DNA of 25,377 bases from Oscillospiraceae bacterium (GTDB taxonomy: Bacteria > Bacillota > Clostridia > Oscillospirales > Ruminococcaceae). Shown one piece after another: positions 25,369 through 25,377 of the stretch. The translations under genes were made by a program, and so were the position numbers. The notes below the pieces were generated by a model. The model was not told where the DNA came from and made no database searches. It was given only the letters and a program-made list of their open reading frames with translations. Each line of letters opens with the position of its first letter. Position 1 is the first letter of the stretch. The stretch spans positions 1 through 25,377 of the forward strand of contig CAAEOA010000084.1 in assembly GCA_900757485.1 (NCBI GenBank), read 5' to 3'.

Positions 25369-25377
25369 ATGCCTCAT
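25369..25377 (+). CDS. First codons of a further gene, cut by the window edge
   Basis: Only ATG CCT CAT (Met-Pro-His) is visible. AAAGGA ends 2 bases before the ATG, and the extended -10 promoter lies about 35 bases upstream. Product unknown. The ATG region carries CGATGCCTCA, an inverted copy (9 of 10) of TGAGGCACCG at 25306-25315, which might mark an insertion-sequence end or a regulatory dyad. Confidence 0.35.

Overview
The window looks like a Gram-positive, Clostridia-type (Bacillota) carbohydrate utilisation locus. The evidence is: Bac lipoprotein signals with a lipobox cysteine, strong AGGAGG-like ribosome binding sites, frequent GTG/TTG starts, CUT1-type sugar ABC importers without their own ATPase, and an AraC regulator at the divergence point. 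No RNA genes, CRISPR arrays or complete mobile elements were seen.

Minus strand, 17201 down to 1: one long, tightly packed gene set read leftwards. In order of transcription it holds a GH78 alpha-L-rhamnosidase, a very large (968 aa) solute-binding protein with two N-terminal beta-sandwich repeats, two ABC permeases, an NHL-propeller/TPR protein with a C-terminal membrane anchor, a YIP1-like membrane protein, a large DUF5696-type lipoprotein, two more ABC permeases, a conventional solute-binding lipoprotein, an RpiB/LacAB-like isomerase, and the first 289 codons of a second GH78 enzyme cut by the window edge. Gaps are mostly under 80 bp, with one of about 160 bp and one 1-bp overlap.

Plus strand, 17591 to 25108: an AraC-family regulator, a GH127-family enzyme carrying two extra N-terminal beta-sandwich domains, a lipoprotein metallophosphoesterase, and a GH36-like (Sip1/raffinose-synthase-type) alpha-galactosidase. 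The last 270 bases hold a hairpin, a good extended -10 promoter and what looks like the start of a further gene.

How the parts fit: two complete sets of binding protein plus permeases should import oligosaccharides using a shared MsmX-type ATPase encoded elsewhere. The GH78, GH127 and GH36 enzymes lack signal peptides, so they should remove rhamnose, beta-L-arabinofuranose (or a related sugar) and alpha-galactose inside the cell. A pectic (rhamnogalacturonan I/II) or extensin-derived glycan is a reasonable guess at the substrate, but it is inference. The best regulatory signal is a pair of 21-bp-spaced direct half-sites found upstream of both the rhamnosidase operon and the GH127 gene. In both places they sit at exactly the same distance from a TATAAT -10 box, which strongly suggests that the AraC protein activates both arms. 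The most unusual composite is the double ABC importer with the DUF5696, YIP1 and NHL-TPR accessory proteins between its halves.
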